64,000 nucleotides of DNA from NCBI GenBank assembly GCA_036346375.1, contig CM070512.1, positions 40,904,466 to 40,968,465 on the forward strand. Reading direction: 5' to 3'. How positions within the stretch are numbered: position 1 is the stretch's first letter; the number at the start of each line of letters is the position of its first letter. The notes beneath the pieces were generated by a model that had not been told where the DNA came from, did no database searches, and was given only the letters and a program-made list of their open reading frames with translations. This document shows, piece after piece, positions 9,909 through 21,684 of the stretch. This DNA is from Guadua angustifolia. Its lineage: Eukaryota > Streptophyta > Magnoliopsida > Poales > Poaceae. The position numbers were made by a program, and so were the translations under genes.

Positions 9909-12900
9909 GTGAACTACAAGACCGGTGGACGGCATTGGGTGCTAGATAGTGGATGTACCCAACATATGACCGGCGATCGGAAAATGTTCACCACTTTTGA
10001 TTCGGGAAGTGGACAACATGACAAGATCACATTTGGAGATAATAGCAAAGGAAAGGTATTGGGTTTAGGTAAAATTGCCATATCAAATGATCTTTCCATT
10101 TCTAATGTATCTCTAGTTGAAACTCTGAATTTCAATTTGCTATCCGTTGCACAAATATGTGATCTTGGTCTTGTTTGTAGCTTCTCTAAAAATGGTGTTA
10201 TTATTTCTAGAGAAAATGATAATTCTTTAGTATTTAAAGGATTTAGATTTGGAAATTTGTATTTGGTTGATTTCACCTCAAATGACTCATGTCTTCCAAC
10301 TTGCTTAATGGCAAAGACATCTTTAGGATGGTTATGGCATAGAAGACTAGCTCATGTTGGGATGATTGAACTCAAAAAGCTTTTCAAAAATGATTTGGTT
10401 GTGGGCTTGAAAGATGTGAAGTTTGAGAAAACTAGACTTTGTAGTGTTTGTCAAGCCGGCAAGCAAGTGGCTAGTTCTCATCCTTCAAAGAGTATCATGT
10501 CCACATCTAGACCATTAGAGCTCTTGCATATGATTTGTTTGGCCCGACAACCTATAAGAGCATAGGGAGTAATTCTTATTGTTTAGTCATTGTTGATGAT
10601 TACTCTAGATATACTTGGGTTTTCTTTTTAGATGATAAATCCGAAGCTTCCGAAATTTTCAAAAAGTTTGCAAAAAGGGCTCAAAATGAATTTGATTTTA
10701 AAATAAAGAAAATCCGTAGTGATAATGGTTCCGAGTTCAAAAACATAAGAATTGAAGATTATTGTGTTGAACTTGGAATAAAGCACGAACTTTCCGCAAC
10801 CTACACTCCGGAACAAAATGGAGTTGTAGAACGGAAAATTTGCAAGAACAATGCTTGATGAATATGGCACTTCCGATAGTTTTTAGGCAGAAACCATTAA
10901 TACCGCTTGTCATGCAACAAATAGACTTTATTTGCATCGACTTTTGAAAAAGACCTCTTATGAGCTTCTTGTTGGAAGAAGGCCGAACATTTCTTATTTC
11001 CGAGTTTTTGGTTGCAAATGTTATATTTTAAAAAAGGGTATTAGGCTCTCAAAATTTCAAAACCGTTGTGATGAAGGGTTTTTACTCGGTTATTCGTCAA
11101 ATAGCAAAACTTATCGAGTTTTCAATAAAAACAAATGATTTGTAGAGGAAACTTGTGATGTTGAATTTGATGAAACTAACGGCTCTCAAGAAGAGCAAGA
11201 AAATTTGGATGATGTAGGCGAAGAAGGTCTAAGAGAAGCAATGAAGAATATGACTCTTGGAGAAGTGAAGCCGGAAGTGGACAAAGAGGATCAACCTTCA
11301 TCCACTCAAGTTGAGCCTTCCACCTCCATCACACCAAGTCAAAATCAGACCATCGACGTGGACGAGAAGGACAACGATCAACAAGCTCAACCTCTACCTC
11401 AAAGAATTCATCACGGTCTCTCCAAAGATCATCCAATAGATCAAATATTGGGTGACGTGAGTAAGGGTGTCCAAACTTGATCTCGTGTTGCTTCCTTTTG
11501 TGAACATTATTCCTTTGTATCATCTTTTGAACCCACTCATGTAGATGAAGCACTGGATAATCCGGATTGGGTAAATGCAATGCATGAAGAGTTAAATAAC
11601 TTTGCCCGAAATGATGTTTGGACTCTAGTAGAAAGACCTAAGGAATATAATGTAATTGGCACAAAATGGGTCTTTCGAAATAAGCAAAATGAAAATGGTA
11701 TTGTTGTAAGAAATAAAGCTAGATTAGTGACGCAAGGTTTCACGCAAGTCGAAGGATTAGATTTTGGTGAAACATTTGCACCCGTAGCTAGATTAGAGGC
11801 CATTAGAATCTTGCTTGCATTCGCATCATGTTTTGATATTAAATTATTTCAAATGGATGTAAAGAGTGCATTTTTAAATGGACAAATCTCTGAATTGGTA
11901 TTTGTAGAACAACCTCTCAATTTTGAAAACTCCAAACACCCGAATCATGTTTACAAACTCTCTAAAGCGCTATACGGTCTCAAGCAAGCTCCTAGAGTAT
12001 GGTATGAGCGACTTAGAGATTTCTTAATTTCAAAGGGTTTCAAAATTGGAAAGGTTGATACAACACTCTTTACATAAATAATTGATGAAGATTTCTTTGT
12101 ATGTCAAATTTATGTTGACGATATCATTTTTGGTTCTACTAACGAAGATTTTTGCAAAGAATTTGGTAATATGATGTTTAGGGAATTCGAAATGTCAATG
12201 ATTGGAGAATTGAGTTTCTTTCTCGGACTACAAATCAAGCAACTCAAGAATGGAACATTTGTGAGCCAAATCAAATATATCAAGGATCTTCTTAAAAGGT
12301 TTGGTATGGAGGACGCAAAGCCAATCAAGACTCCAATGGCTTCAAACAGGCATCTTGACCTAAATGAGGGAGGTAAACCGGTAGACTTAAAGCTTTATAG
12401 ATCCATGATTGGTAGTTTACTTTATCTCACAGCATCTAGGCCCGATATAATGTTTAGTGTTTGCATGTGTGCTCGCTTTCAAGCTTCTCCCAAAGAATGC
12501 CATTTAGTTACCGTAAAGAGAATTCTAAGATATTTAAAGCATTCCTCAAATATAGGGTTATGGTATCCTAAAGGTGCTAAATTTGATTTAATTGGATATT
12601 CGGATTCGGATTATGCGGGTTGCAAAGTGGATAGGAAAAGCACTTCCGGAAGCTGTCAATTGCTAGGTAGGTCTTTGGTTTCATGGTTTTCCAAAAAGCA
12701 AAATTCCGTAGCCCTATCCACCGCCGAAGCTGAATATATATCAGCAAGTAGTTGTTGCGCTCAATTGTTATGGATGAGGCAAACTTTAATGGATTATAGA
12801 ATAAATTTTAAAAAGGTGCCTCTTTTATGTGATAATGAAAGCGCGGTCAAAATAACAAATAACCCGGTCCAACATTCAAGAACTAAACATATAGATATCC

Positions 12901-13064
12901 GTCATCACTTTTTAAGAGATCATATTAGTAAAGGAGATATTGTGATAAGCCATATTAGAACCGAAGATCAATTAGCGGATATTCTCACTAAACCCTTGGA
13001 TGAAGCTAGATTTTGCAAATTGAGGAATGAATTGAATGTCATAGATATTTCTAATGTGGCCTAA
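9909..13064 (+). pseudogene. pol: Sirevirus pol: protease, integrase, reverse transcriptase, RNase H, decayed
   Basis: The order is copia-type. Protease: WVLDSGCTQHMTGD near 9940-9980. Integrase zinc region: WHRRLAHVG and CSVCQAGKQ. Integrase core: VDDYSRYTWVFF, IRSDNGSEF and TPEQNGVVER (10580-10840). RT: WVFRNKQNENG, FQMDVKSAFLNG, LYGLKQAPR and the catalytic YVDDIIFGS near 12110. RNase H: YSDSDYAGC, STAEAEYIS and SRTKHIDIRHHFLRD, ending at TAA 13062-13064. Breaks: a frameshift near 10530, another near 10850, and stops near 10884, 11136, 11478 and 12075. No convincing own start codon exists, because a TAG lies directly before the frame at 9906. Expression would have needed a frameshift or bypass from gag. 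Confidence 0.93.
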
Positions 13065-14406
13065 ATGTTGTTCTTCTTTGGATATTTATCGGTTTTATTC
13101 GATGTTTGTTCTTTTAGTTGTGTCTCACATCAAGGGGGAGTAATATGCTATTCATGTATATACCACTTCCTTAAAAGTGAAAAATAAAAAATAGTGCTAT
13201 TTATCTTCAAAAGATGAAACTAGACCTTTATAGGTTAAATTATTTGAAAATAATCTATTTTAGTTTAATATAATATAAAGATTCTTAAAAACTTCATTTA
13301 CAAAGTATTATTGTATAAATATCATCTTTTGAAACTAATATCATATTATACCTTCTTTATTTCAACAGCTTGAAAACAATTGTGTTTCGAAAAATTGTTA
13401 AGCTCAATAACCTAATGTATATTGATCTATGTAAAGCACAAATTGAGTCATGCCAATAGAACTAGAATTGAGAGCATTTCTAGCCTTCTATGAGGTATTT
13501 CTAACTCAAACAAGTCAATTGTGAAAATATTCTCTTCTTGTTTGAATTCTTGAGTTTAAGTGCAAGTTAAGGGTACTTGTTTTAAATATGCCCAAGAGAG
13601 CTTGCCAACTCAAAATTTGCTTGTTATGTGCTGTTTCCCTTCTGTCAGGCTCGGTGTAACCATGTGGGGGCGGTATCACTGGCCCCACGGTGCGACCGGG
13701 CTTCGAGCGGTCACACCGGGGAGCGGTTAGACCGGGCTTAGTGCGGTCATACCGGAGCAAAAACCGAAGGGGGCTGTGAAAAGCACATGTTTTGCCTTCG
13801 GTTTCTCTCTCTCTCTTCCACCTACTTCTCCCGTGCATTTCTCTCTCCCTCCCTCCTTTCTTTCTCCTGTGCTCTTCTATCTCTTCCTCTCCCTTCTATC
13901 TCTCTCCCCAAAAGGCCTCCAACTTGGATCTTCCCCTTGAAGAAAAATCTCCCGAGTTTTTCTTCCTCATCTTGATCCTCTCCTTCAAGGTAACCCTCGT
14001 TCATCATCTCTCTCTCAATTTTGATCTCTTTCATGCCCTAGGGTTCATATTCTCTTGTTTTAGAGTTTGTGCAAAATGTGGCATATTGTGGGAAATCAAA
14101 CCAATAAAAGTTACAAAAATGAGTAGATTAATGATTCTAGATATCATTTTGAGATTTTAATTGGTTCGATATGCTTGTTCCATCAAGATTTTGCAAAAAT
14201 CAAAAGGGGGGTTTCGGGTGGCCGGTCACACCGCCTTCCCTGCGGTCACACCGGACCTGGAGCGGTCTGACCGACCCTGTCAACCGATTCTTGCAAAATT
14301 TGTTTCAATTTGCCACATAATGCATATAAAAAAATCCTACTTTAGGGTATGTATTCCTTGATCCTATTCCTTGATTCTCATTCACTCCTTGTCAACTCTA
14401 GTAATC
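13065..14406 (+). promoter_or_regulatory. Leader of the envelope-like ORF: CCGGTC motifs, CT-rich tract, predicted intron
   Basis: No gene is seen between RNase H and the next ATG. The block has three notable parts. First, an AT-rich stretch with a polypurine word CAAGGGGGAG at 13131-13140. Second, a cluster of GCGGTCACACCGG / GTGCGACCGGGCT words at 13665-13765, the same type as in the LTR. Third, a long CT-rich tract (13800-13985) resembling a plant 5'UTR. A donor-like CAAG/GTAACC at 13989-13990 and an acceptor-like CTCTAG at 14396-14401 would remove an intron and place the ATG at 14407 just downstream. A second motif group (14218-14275) lies in the predicted intron. Confidence 0.45.
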
Positions 14407-15924
14407 ATGCCAAGGACCAAGAATCTTCCTCCTCGCGAAGGTGGTGTTGTTCGGAAATCAACAAGAGGAAGAGGAGCTAGGTTGGCTGCTGAGAGTGATA
14501 GTGAAGACTCTCAAACAAGGATCGCCAGAGATAGGAAAATCAGGCAGAAAGTTCAAGAAGAACTTGGTGGAGGTTCTTCGGGTAGAAAAGGAAAGGCAGT
14601 TGCATCAGAATCAAGTGAGGAAGACGACAATATGGATGTTGATTTCGAAGGAGGAAATGGGAGTGAGAATGAAGATTCAGAACACAATGAAGAAAACTCT
14701 GATGACTTTCAACCCACTATGGATCTAAAGAAGATTAAAGCAGAAAAATATTTTTCTCTCTGGCTTGCAAATCAATATTTGCTACCTCGCAGCGCTATCT
14801 TGGATAAGTTCAGAACCATTTTTCAACAAAAGGTCTATCATGAAATCTATCTTAACAAGGATTTTGCCGATCAAAAATGGGTGAGCTGGGAGCATGTTCG
14901 AAATGTTCCACTGTTTGTTGGAGTGCCTGAACTTTTCCATGAAGCTGATCTAGCCAGTTTTGTGAGCCTAAAGTGTGATTACAATGAAGATATGATCAGA
15001 CAGTTCTATGCCACTATCCACATATCTGATGAATACGATGAAATCATGTGGATGACCGATGCTGCTGTGTACACAATGTCCAAGGAAGAGATTGAGCAAG
15101 CTTGGGGAGTCTATCATAGCGGTCAGCCAAAAATTCATAGCGAGGTTTCACTCTCTCTTACTGACCAATTCAAATTCTATGATTCTTCTGCTCGAGTCAA
15201 AAGGCCAGGTAAAATGACTCATCTTCTTCCCTCTGCTAGCCTCATCAATAAAATTTTTCATGTTACTGTTCATCCAAAGAGCGGTAATTTTGATGAGATC
15301 CAAGGCTACACTTGGAATATTATGGACAAAATAATGAAGAAGGAAAGATTTGATGTGGTGGACTTCATTCTTAGAGAAATCAGATCTTCTGCTGGTGATA
15401 GAGGCAAAACGATTTACTTTGCTCCTTATATCATGTTGCTCATCAAGAGGATGTCTGGATACCGTGGCGGGTGTGGAAGTGCCCACAAGCCCTATAAGCC
15501 ACGTGATGTCAATATCACTGTTCAGAGGGGTCAGTCATCATCCCAGCAGCCACCACAGCAGCAGCAGTAGTAGGTTGGTGAAGAAGGGCAATAGCAGCAG
15601 CAGCCACCTCGGGCTTATGCTTTCTCTGGCACCCATTTTGAGAACTTTGAGATCCTTCATGATGCCATGATGAGCAGCTTTGCGAATCTGAGAACTGATA
15701 TGATGAACAATTTTGCCAGAGTTGATGCTTATCAGGCTCAAACCTGTCAGGCTGTTGAGGAGGTTCGACGTCACTTGGACTCCGTTGATTCTTCCATCGG
15801 CGAGCTCCATTCATCCTCTGAGGAGTACTGCACTCTGCAGGCTCCTAAGACTTTCCATCGCTACGGGACTCGTCGTTCTTCGCCTTCTCCTCCTCCTCCT
15901 CCTCCTCCTCCACCTTCGTCTTGA
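14407..15924 (+). pseudogene. Sirevirus additional ORF (envelope-like position), three in-frame TAG stops
   Basis: ATG at 14407 opens a frame to TAG at 15568-15570; TAG also occurs at 15571-15573 and 15592-15594, after which the same frame stays open to 15924. All three stops lie in a CAG-rich tract and look like Gln-codon decay. The protein has a basic N-terminus (MPRTKNLPPREGG), a strongly acidic Ser/Glu stretch, a folded middle region (YFSLWLANQYLLPRSAILDK; FDVVDFILREIRSSAG), a poly-Gln tract, a coiled-coil-prone segment (FANLRTDMMNNFARVDAYQA) and a Pro-rich tail (SPSPPPPPPPPPSS). I see no clear signal peptide or membrane segment. Position after RNase H matches the extra ORF of Sireviruses, often called envelope-like; its function is unknown. 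Confidence 0.65.
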
Positions 15925-16127
15925 GCTTCGGTGTTTTCTTCTTTTTGGAACTTGATGCCAAAGGGGGAGAAAAGTTGAAGAAAGGAAGGAGCTAAAGTTT
16001 TAACCCAGTCGTCGAGGATTAGCTTATATATTTACTGTTTTATCCTTTTGTAAGCTTTTGAACCTCGTTTATTTCGTTGTGGTTGTGATGACTCTTTATA
16101 TTTTGTTGGATGTTATTGGATATTTTA

Positions 16128-19100
16128 TGTAACACCCCGGAGCACAAACGCGCCACGGATGCTACCAACCCTCTAATTAACTAGTGACACCTCTACGAAA
16201 AGACTGAAAAACAACCTCTAAACTCTTAAAACCGGCTTAAAACTAAGCCACCGAAATTTACAAAATTTCGGCATGACCTCTCTAGAAAGTAGGACATCCA
16301 CTCGATGAATGACACATTGCAATTATATAATATCATTCTAGCAGGTCCTTAGTTAACCAATCACACATCCAATAGAAATTACTAACTACACCACGACGAA
16401 CAACATATTACAACCACACTTAATACAACCAGGTTTTACAAATCGATTAAATGTTTTGATGGTGACCAAGTCGCACGTGCTCTACTCCCATCCCGTGAGT
16501 CACTTCAAAGTACCTAAAACAAGAAAGCGACAAGCGTGAGTCCAAGACTCAGCAAAGTACAATCAAGTATGAAAAGTAATGAGTTCGTCTAGAATATAAC
16601 TGCTTTAAGACTTAAAGTAAAAGTTTCTATAATTGATATCCGTAAATAAAAGAAACAGTTTGAATTCATATAAAACCAAACATAAGAGCACAATTACTTC
16701 ATCATTTGACATAACCAATACTTAATTGAAATCATCCAGTAAAAGAAGCAGTATCTATCCCCATTTACCACATACATCTCGGAAACGTAACTAAACCATA
16801 CTCACGCCTCAATAATCGTTCCATGATGAGTCCACGACTCAATCCTCAACTTGTCATTTCCCCTTCTCATCAATTAACATTTACCAATTGCAACACATAA
16901 TGCAATGCTTTTATGCTCTCATCCCTTTTTTCTCATGAATCAAAAAATGAATGTACCATGCATGCTCATAATGCACATTGTCATAGCGTATAATCGGTAT
17001 AGTGAGTGCACACCGTCGTGTGCACCCTCAATCCCAACCATCCGTGGCGGGGCCTACTCTATCGACTCGCTCCCATCCACCTCGATGAATAGGACTACGA
17101 GGTAGGACTTTTGTGCTCACTACGGGTGAGCACCGAGGCCTCCGCATCAACATGGGACGCCTCGTCCATCATGAATGCAATTATGCAATTGACGTGAATG
17201 CATTTAATCCTCATTCATTTTCACCACACATAGCCATAACCAATATGGAAGTACCAATTAACTTGCTATTTCCCCAATGTGATTCATTCGAGAGTAAATA
17301 AAGTCATGAATAAAATTCAGGGAAAGGCATCACATAATTTCTATAAAGTAGATTAAATTTACAGATATGAACTAGGTGATTATAGTGCAAGCTTGTCCCT
17401 ACACTTGCATCAACATAACCATACTCGTTCGTACAATTTCGTAATGCAATGCAATAAATGGGAATTGAATAACTTACTTACCAATTTGCTAACATTCATC
17501 CATCCTCATCACCATACTAAAAACAACTTCTAGACATGCTATTAAACATAATCACATCATTAGAATTTTCATAATCTTATCGCAAACAAAGCATTTAACA
17601 TCCTAACAACGTTCTAGGAGTTGCACTTGCCTTTACAGACGGAGAATGGAGTGGCATGCGATTGAGGCCACTCCCGACAGAACCTTCCCTGCAAATAAAC
17701 AGTATTCATCCAACTTAAATTTATGCACACTCGGTACAAGCGACAAAAGGAATAAACTCTTTTGCATTTACTCCACTCTTCCCCGCCATGTTCATAAATG
17801 TTTGGCCATCAATGCAACAGCATAAAATAAAATCAGAAGTTGAGCATTTCTAATCCCTTCCGTCCTAGAGTGTGATCAATTTGCTAGCTAGGGATCCATG
17901 CCTAGAAAACAAATTCCCTCACACAAAATCACTTTGCATGTAAATAAAACTCAACCATCATCCATTAATAAGCTACCCTGCTTGCAACTGAGTTTATAAA
18001 AGTCGTAGTATGTTGTGTACTTTATCCCTCACTAGCAAAGAAATAAAAGTCAATCATATTCATTGAAAGCATAACATCACAAAGAAACTAGAGGATCTTC
18101 TAAGAGACTAAAGACTGATCCTAGTTCATGCCTAGAAGATCCACGTCTGCTAAGTCTTGACGATCAGTAACAAACACATATAAATACCCATGTATACCAG
18201 TTGAGCAACTAGAACTATGCAAGTTGAATCAAGGCATAAATATCACAGTGAAATACATAATAACATTCTAGGCTACATATATGTGAGCACAAATCATAGA
18301 GGTCAATTTTCAACTCATACCAATTTAATCAACAAATAGGATCCCATCCACAACCCCATAATAACTGTAGAATGATGAGGTCGAAACGAGACATTCACGC
18401 AGACGAAGATTAGCAGGACACAAATATTCATTCAATTTCTCGCACACATCAGTCTTGCACATCTTGCTAGTTTTACTCTTATTGGTCAGAACATGCATCA
18501 TCCACATTTTTCTAAGGACATTTAAAACCAATGCATTTGGATAGTTCTTACACTATAGCTGAGAGCATACTGCCAACTTCGAATTGGGTGTATACAAATG
18601 AAGAGCAGGCTAATTTACATGATAATATTCAAAGGTTGATTCGAACATCTATATATACATATGCCTCATAATCTCGATTGCACAGACAACGGACCTTATA
18701 CCATGTAAGCACAAAAGAATGTAGAACACAAGCATCTCTTGCACAAAAGGAAGCAACCATACCAATATGAATATGCTTATGAAGCAATAAGTTTAGCTCA
18801 TATGGTGACTCACAGATCATTACTCAAAACACAGTGTAATACCATACAATAAGTCTTCTAAGCATTTCAACAAACATCTGGCCTGCACCCTAGAAACCCA
18901 ACATCTCAATGCATTCTAGGCTTGAGATCTCACCACAAGAAGACAAGAGGGGAGAGCATTGATGTTCTTTGGTCTTTGCCGCCGAATGTTCGGCCGCCTC
19001 CGTGTGCTTCTACTGTTGTTGCTGCTCCTGTGCTTGGTATTCTTCTTGTGCTCAGTCTTGTGTGCTCCAGTCTTAATTTATTCTTCTTTGCTCAGGGGAG

Positions 19101-19485
19101 GGCGCCGAGAGGAGGGAGGCAGTGGCGCAGGGTCACAGGGCTAGAGGCACAGGAGAAGCTGGTGGAGGCGCAGGAGTGCTCGACCGGTGCAGTGAAGCAG
19201 GAGGTGTCGCAGAAAGAAGAGAGGCGCTGCAAGGAGGAATCGAGGCGACAAAGGAAGGCGCGGCAGAAAGAAGCTGCAGGCGCCAGAGATGAAATCGGGA
19301 GTGGTAATTTGGAATTTGGGGAAAAAAGTCAGAAGCTTTGAGTCTAGGGTTTTCACTTAAAGCCTCTCTTCCTTTATACTCCAATTTGGGTGCTAATAAT
19401 AGAAAGGCTAGGGGGGAAATGTAAATAACACTACACAACAATTCTACAGGCCACAAACCCTGGTAAAACGATTTGCGGTATTACA
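16128..19485. mobile_element. Solo LTR (about 3.36 kb) nested in the Sirevirus
   Basis: It begins TGTAACACCCCGG and ends GCGGTATTACA, with a perfect 5-bp duplication TTTTA on both sides (16123-16127 and 19486-19490). TG...CA ends with a 5-bp duplication and no internal gag-pol make it a solo LTR, most likely of a Ty3/gypsy element. It could also be a small non-autonomous retrotransposon. Orientation is ambiguous because both ends resemble TGTAA(C/T)ACC. The ORFs inside (for example 18922-19341) have no recognisable domains and overlap opposite-strand ORFs in a GC-rich block, so I do not call them genes. Confidence 0.78.
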
Positions 19486-19690
19486 TTTTACTTAAGTTGA
19501 ACTCTGTTGGATGATTTTAGTTCTTAATGATCTCGTTGTTATTGTGTTGTGTTATTTATATTGCTCACATATTCATTGCATATTATTGATAATATTGTTC
19601 TATCCTTGGTTCCATTATTCTAAAGGAAGCTCTGCCAAAATTTTAAATGAAGTCATTTGTGCAATCACTAAACTCCTTTTATGCACAAAT

Positions 19691-19786
19691 TTAGGGGGAG
19701 CTTTCTCTATTAAACACTGTTGTTTTAACCTTTTTCAATCTACTTCTATCCTTTGTGTTGTCATCAATTACCAAAAAGGGGGAGAT
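19691..19786 (+). other. Polypurine tract region of the Sirevirus
   Basis: CCAAAAAGGGGGAGAT directly precedes the 3' LTR start at 19787 and would prime plus-strand synthesis. A second purine run TTAGGGGGAGC lies 80 bp upstream at 19691. Similar AGGGGGAG words occur at 13134 and 15962, so the element carries four PPT-like sites. Confidence 0.75.
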
Positions 19787-21284
19787 TGAAAGCATCTAGG
19801 CCCCAAACGGCTTTAGTTTTGGTAATTAATGACAAGTTGTGAAAAAGGACTAACGCTGTTTATTTGAGGATTCTTTGATACAGGATAATGCAATTATTGG
19901 CAATCGTGAAGAAATGTATGTGATCGAATAAAGGTTAATGGATGCATGGTGTCAAAGGTGTAAGTATACTCTAGGACCTTTTTGTAGATTCTACCGATCT
20001 CAGAAGGTTGAAGAGAAAGATCGAATTTTTAGAATTAAGTGTCGTACTATTAAGAGAGGCTTATGTCGCTTTGTTTAAAGTTGAAAAGAGTGTCAAGGCT
20101 CAAATCCTATTTGACTAGACATATGCACTAAATTAACACTCAAAGAAATATTTTAGTTTGCACAAATGTTTTCGGTTGTTTTCATGACCGGTGTGACCGG
20201 ATTCAAGTCGGTGCGACCGGCCGTCAGTGTGACCGGACTCCCATCGGCTTGATTTTTCCAGAACGAGTGCAAAGCCGAATTTATGTGTCCAGTGCGACCG
20301 GTCCTCCAGCGGTGCGACCGGGTTCCATCCGGCGCATTTTTCACAGAATGCATGTTTTCCTATTTGAGTGCGCGCGCGACGGAGGTCCTCGGTCGCACCG
20401 ATGAGCAGTATGACCGGACCCTCTATGATCACACCCTAAAGGCAACAACGGTCACTGGTCACGCATTAAATGCACTGTTTCGACCGTTGCCGTGTGAGGG
20501 TCGGTCGGATCGTCCTGAGTCCGGTCGGACCGGCTTTCTCAGCCCGAAATTCAGTAAAATATTGAAACGGCTAGTTTTGGTTGGTGAAGGCTATAAATAC
20601 CCCTTAACTGCAGTGTAATAGCTTCTTCTGGACCTCATTGAATACACTTGAGCTTTAGCAAGTCTTGAAAACACCTTGAGCTTTAGATTCAAATATTTGA
20701 GAAGGTTAGAAGCAAAATTGAGTGTGCATTAAATTGTTGAGCCTTAAACACTCAAAGTCATCCTCAAGCAAGCGTCGAAGCTTATTACTCTTGGAGGTTG
20801 CCGCCTCCTAGACGGCTTGGAGGCGATCGGGATTAGTGATCTTCTCGAAGAAGGTTGTGAGAAGGCCCAATTGTTGTGAAGGCAAGGAGCTCGCCTACCC
20901 GGAGCGGGGAAGAGCTACCACGAGTGATCGAGGAAGGCTCAAGCGAGTGGAGCCGGCTTGAAGAAGTTCAAGCCACCTCAACGTGGAGTAGGGGAGACCG
21001 GCAAGTCTCCGAGACCACGGGATATAAATCCACGTGTTCATCTTTTGTGGTTTGCGTTGTTTTTACTCTTGAATTATTTCTAGCAAATTGATCATCTTGG
21101 TGCCATACTTGTTTAGCTATTGAAATATTCGAGTAGAAATATTTTTGGTAATCGCTAGAACTGCTAGGTATTAAAATTGCCAAAATTGTCATTTGTGCTT
21201 AGAAATTATTAAACTTGATTTTAGTGATAGAAAATTTAAAAACCTACTATTCACCCCCCTCTAGTCGGTATCCTTGATCCTATA
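19787..21284 (+). repeat. 3' LTR of the Sirevirus element
   Basis: It matches 6453-7951 along its length with scattered substitutions and small indels, including changes in the GACCGG motif block around 20350-20430. The last dinucleotide is TA instead of CA (GATCCTATA), one substitution from the 5' copy. The target duplication TCTGG follows at 21285. Confidence 0.93.
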
Positions 21285-21684
21285 TCTGGGCGCTGCCGAA
21301 GGACCAGATAACGGGAGGAGAGGACTGGGAGCCAGGACTAGGAGGAACGGGAGGAGAACATGGGACTGCCGGAGGATGGGAGCTAGGACTGGGAGCTGGG
21401 ACAGGGAGGATGGGAGGTCTCAGTTGGAGCCTGGAAGCGACAGGGGAGCCTGGAGGTCTCAATTGGGGATTTGGATCTGGGCCTGTATGGTTTACTGTAC
21501 AAGGCTCACCTATCAGAGCTAATCGAGGACGGGGAACAACGGAACGTCCTTGGCCCCATCATCCCCGACAAGGCAAAAATTTACCACAACAAGCCCCCGC
21601 GGGGAGTAGATTTCTCCATACCCGTCCCCTAATAGGGGAATTCCTCATGAGGAAGTGGGGATCGGGGCCCCATTGCCATCTCTA

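Larger units (their letters stand above)
6453..21284 (+). mobile_element. Ty1/copia retrotransposon of Sirevirus (SIRE/Maximus) type, with envelope-like ORF
   Basis: The element is bounded by two nearly identical direct repeats of about 1.5 kb and a perfect 5-bp target duplication TCTGG (6448-6452 and 21285-21289). It contains an iMet-tRNA primer site, gag, pol in copia order (protease, integrase, RT, RNase H), an extra ORF after RNase H, and a polypurine tract before the 3' LTR. The large gag with two zinc knuckles, the extra ORF and the repeated AGGGGGAG words suit the Sirevirus lineage. The 14.8 kb length includes a nested 3.36 kb solo LTR (16128-19485). Stops in gag and pol make it non-autonomous. 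It sits inside a hAT element, so it is younger than that hAT insertion. Confidence 0.93.
2271..21684 (-). mobile_element. hAT DNA transposon, split by a nested Sirevirus
   Basis: The left end TAGGGGTGGCAATGGGG (2271) and right end CCCCATTGCCATCTCTA (to 21684) are inverted repeats typical of grass hAT elements. The flanking octamers are GGCACGAC (2263-2270) and GGCATGAC (21685-21692), matching at 7 of 8 positions, which fits the 8-bp target duplication of hAT elements. Without the retrotransposon the element is about 4.6 kb (2271-6452 plus 21290-21684). It encodes a BED-finger transposase on the minus strand, so the promoter side is the 21684 end. The insertion of the copia element about 970 bp upstream of the transposase start would cut the gene from its promoter. 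Confidence 0.87.

Noticed and set aside
13800..13990. CT-rich tract as a simple microsatellite only
   Set aside because: It is not a regular repeat; its place before a donor-like site and the extra ORF suits a leader better.
18922..19341. 139-codon ORF with a hydrophobic N-terminal stretch
   Set aside because: It is inside a solo LTR, with overlapping opposite-strand ORFs of similar length and no recognisable domain; explained by GC bias.
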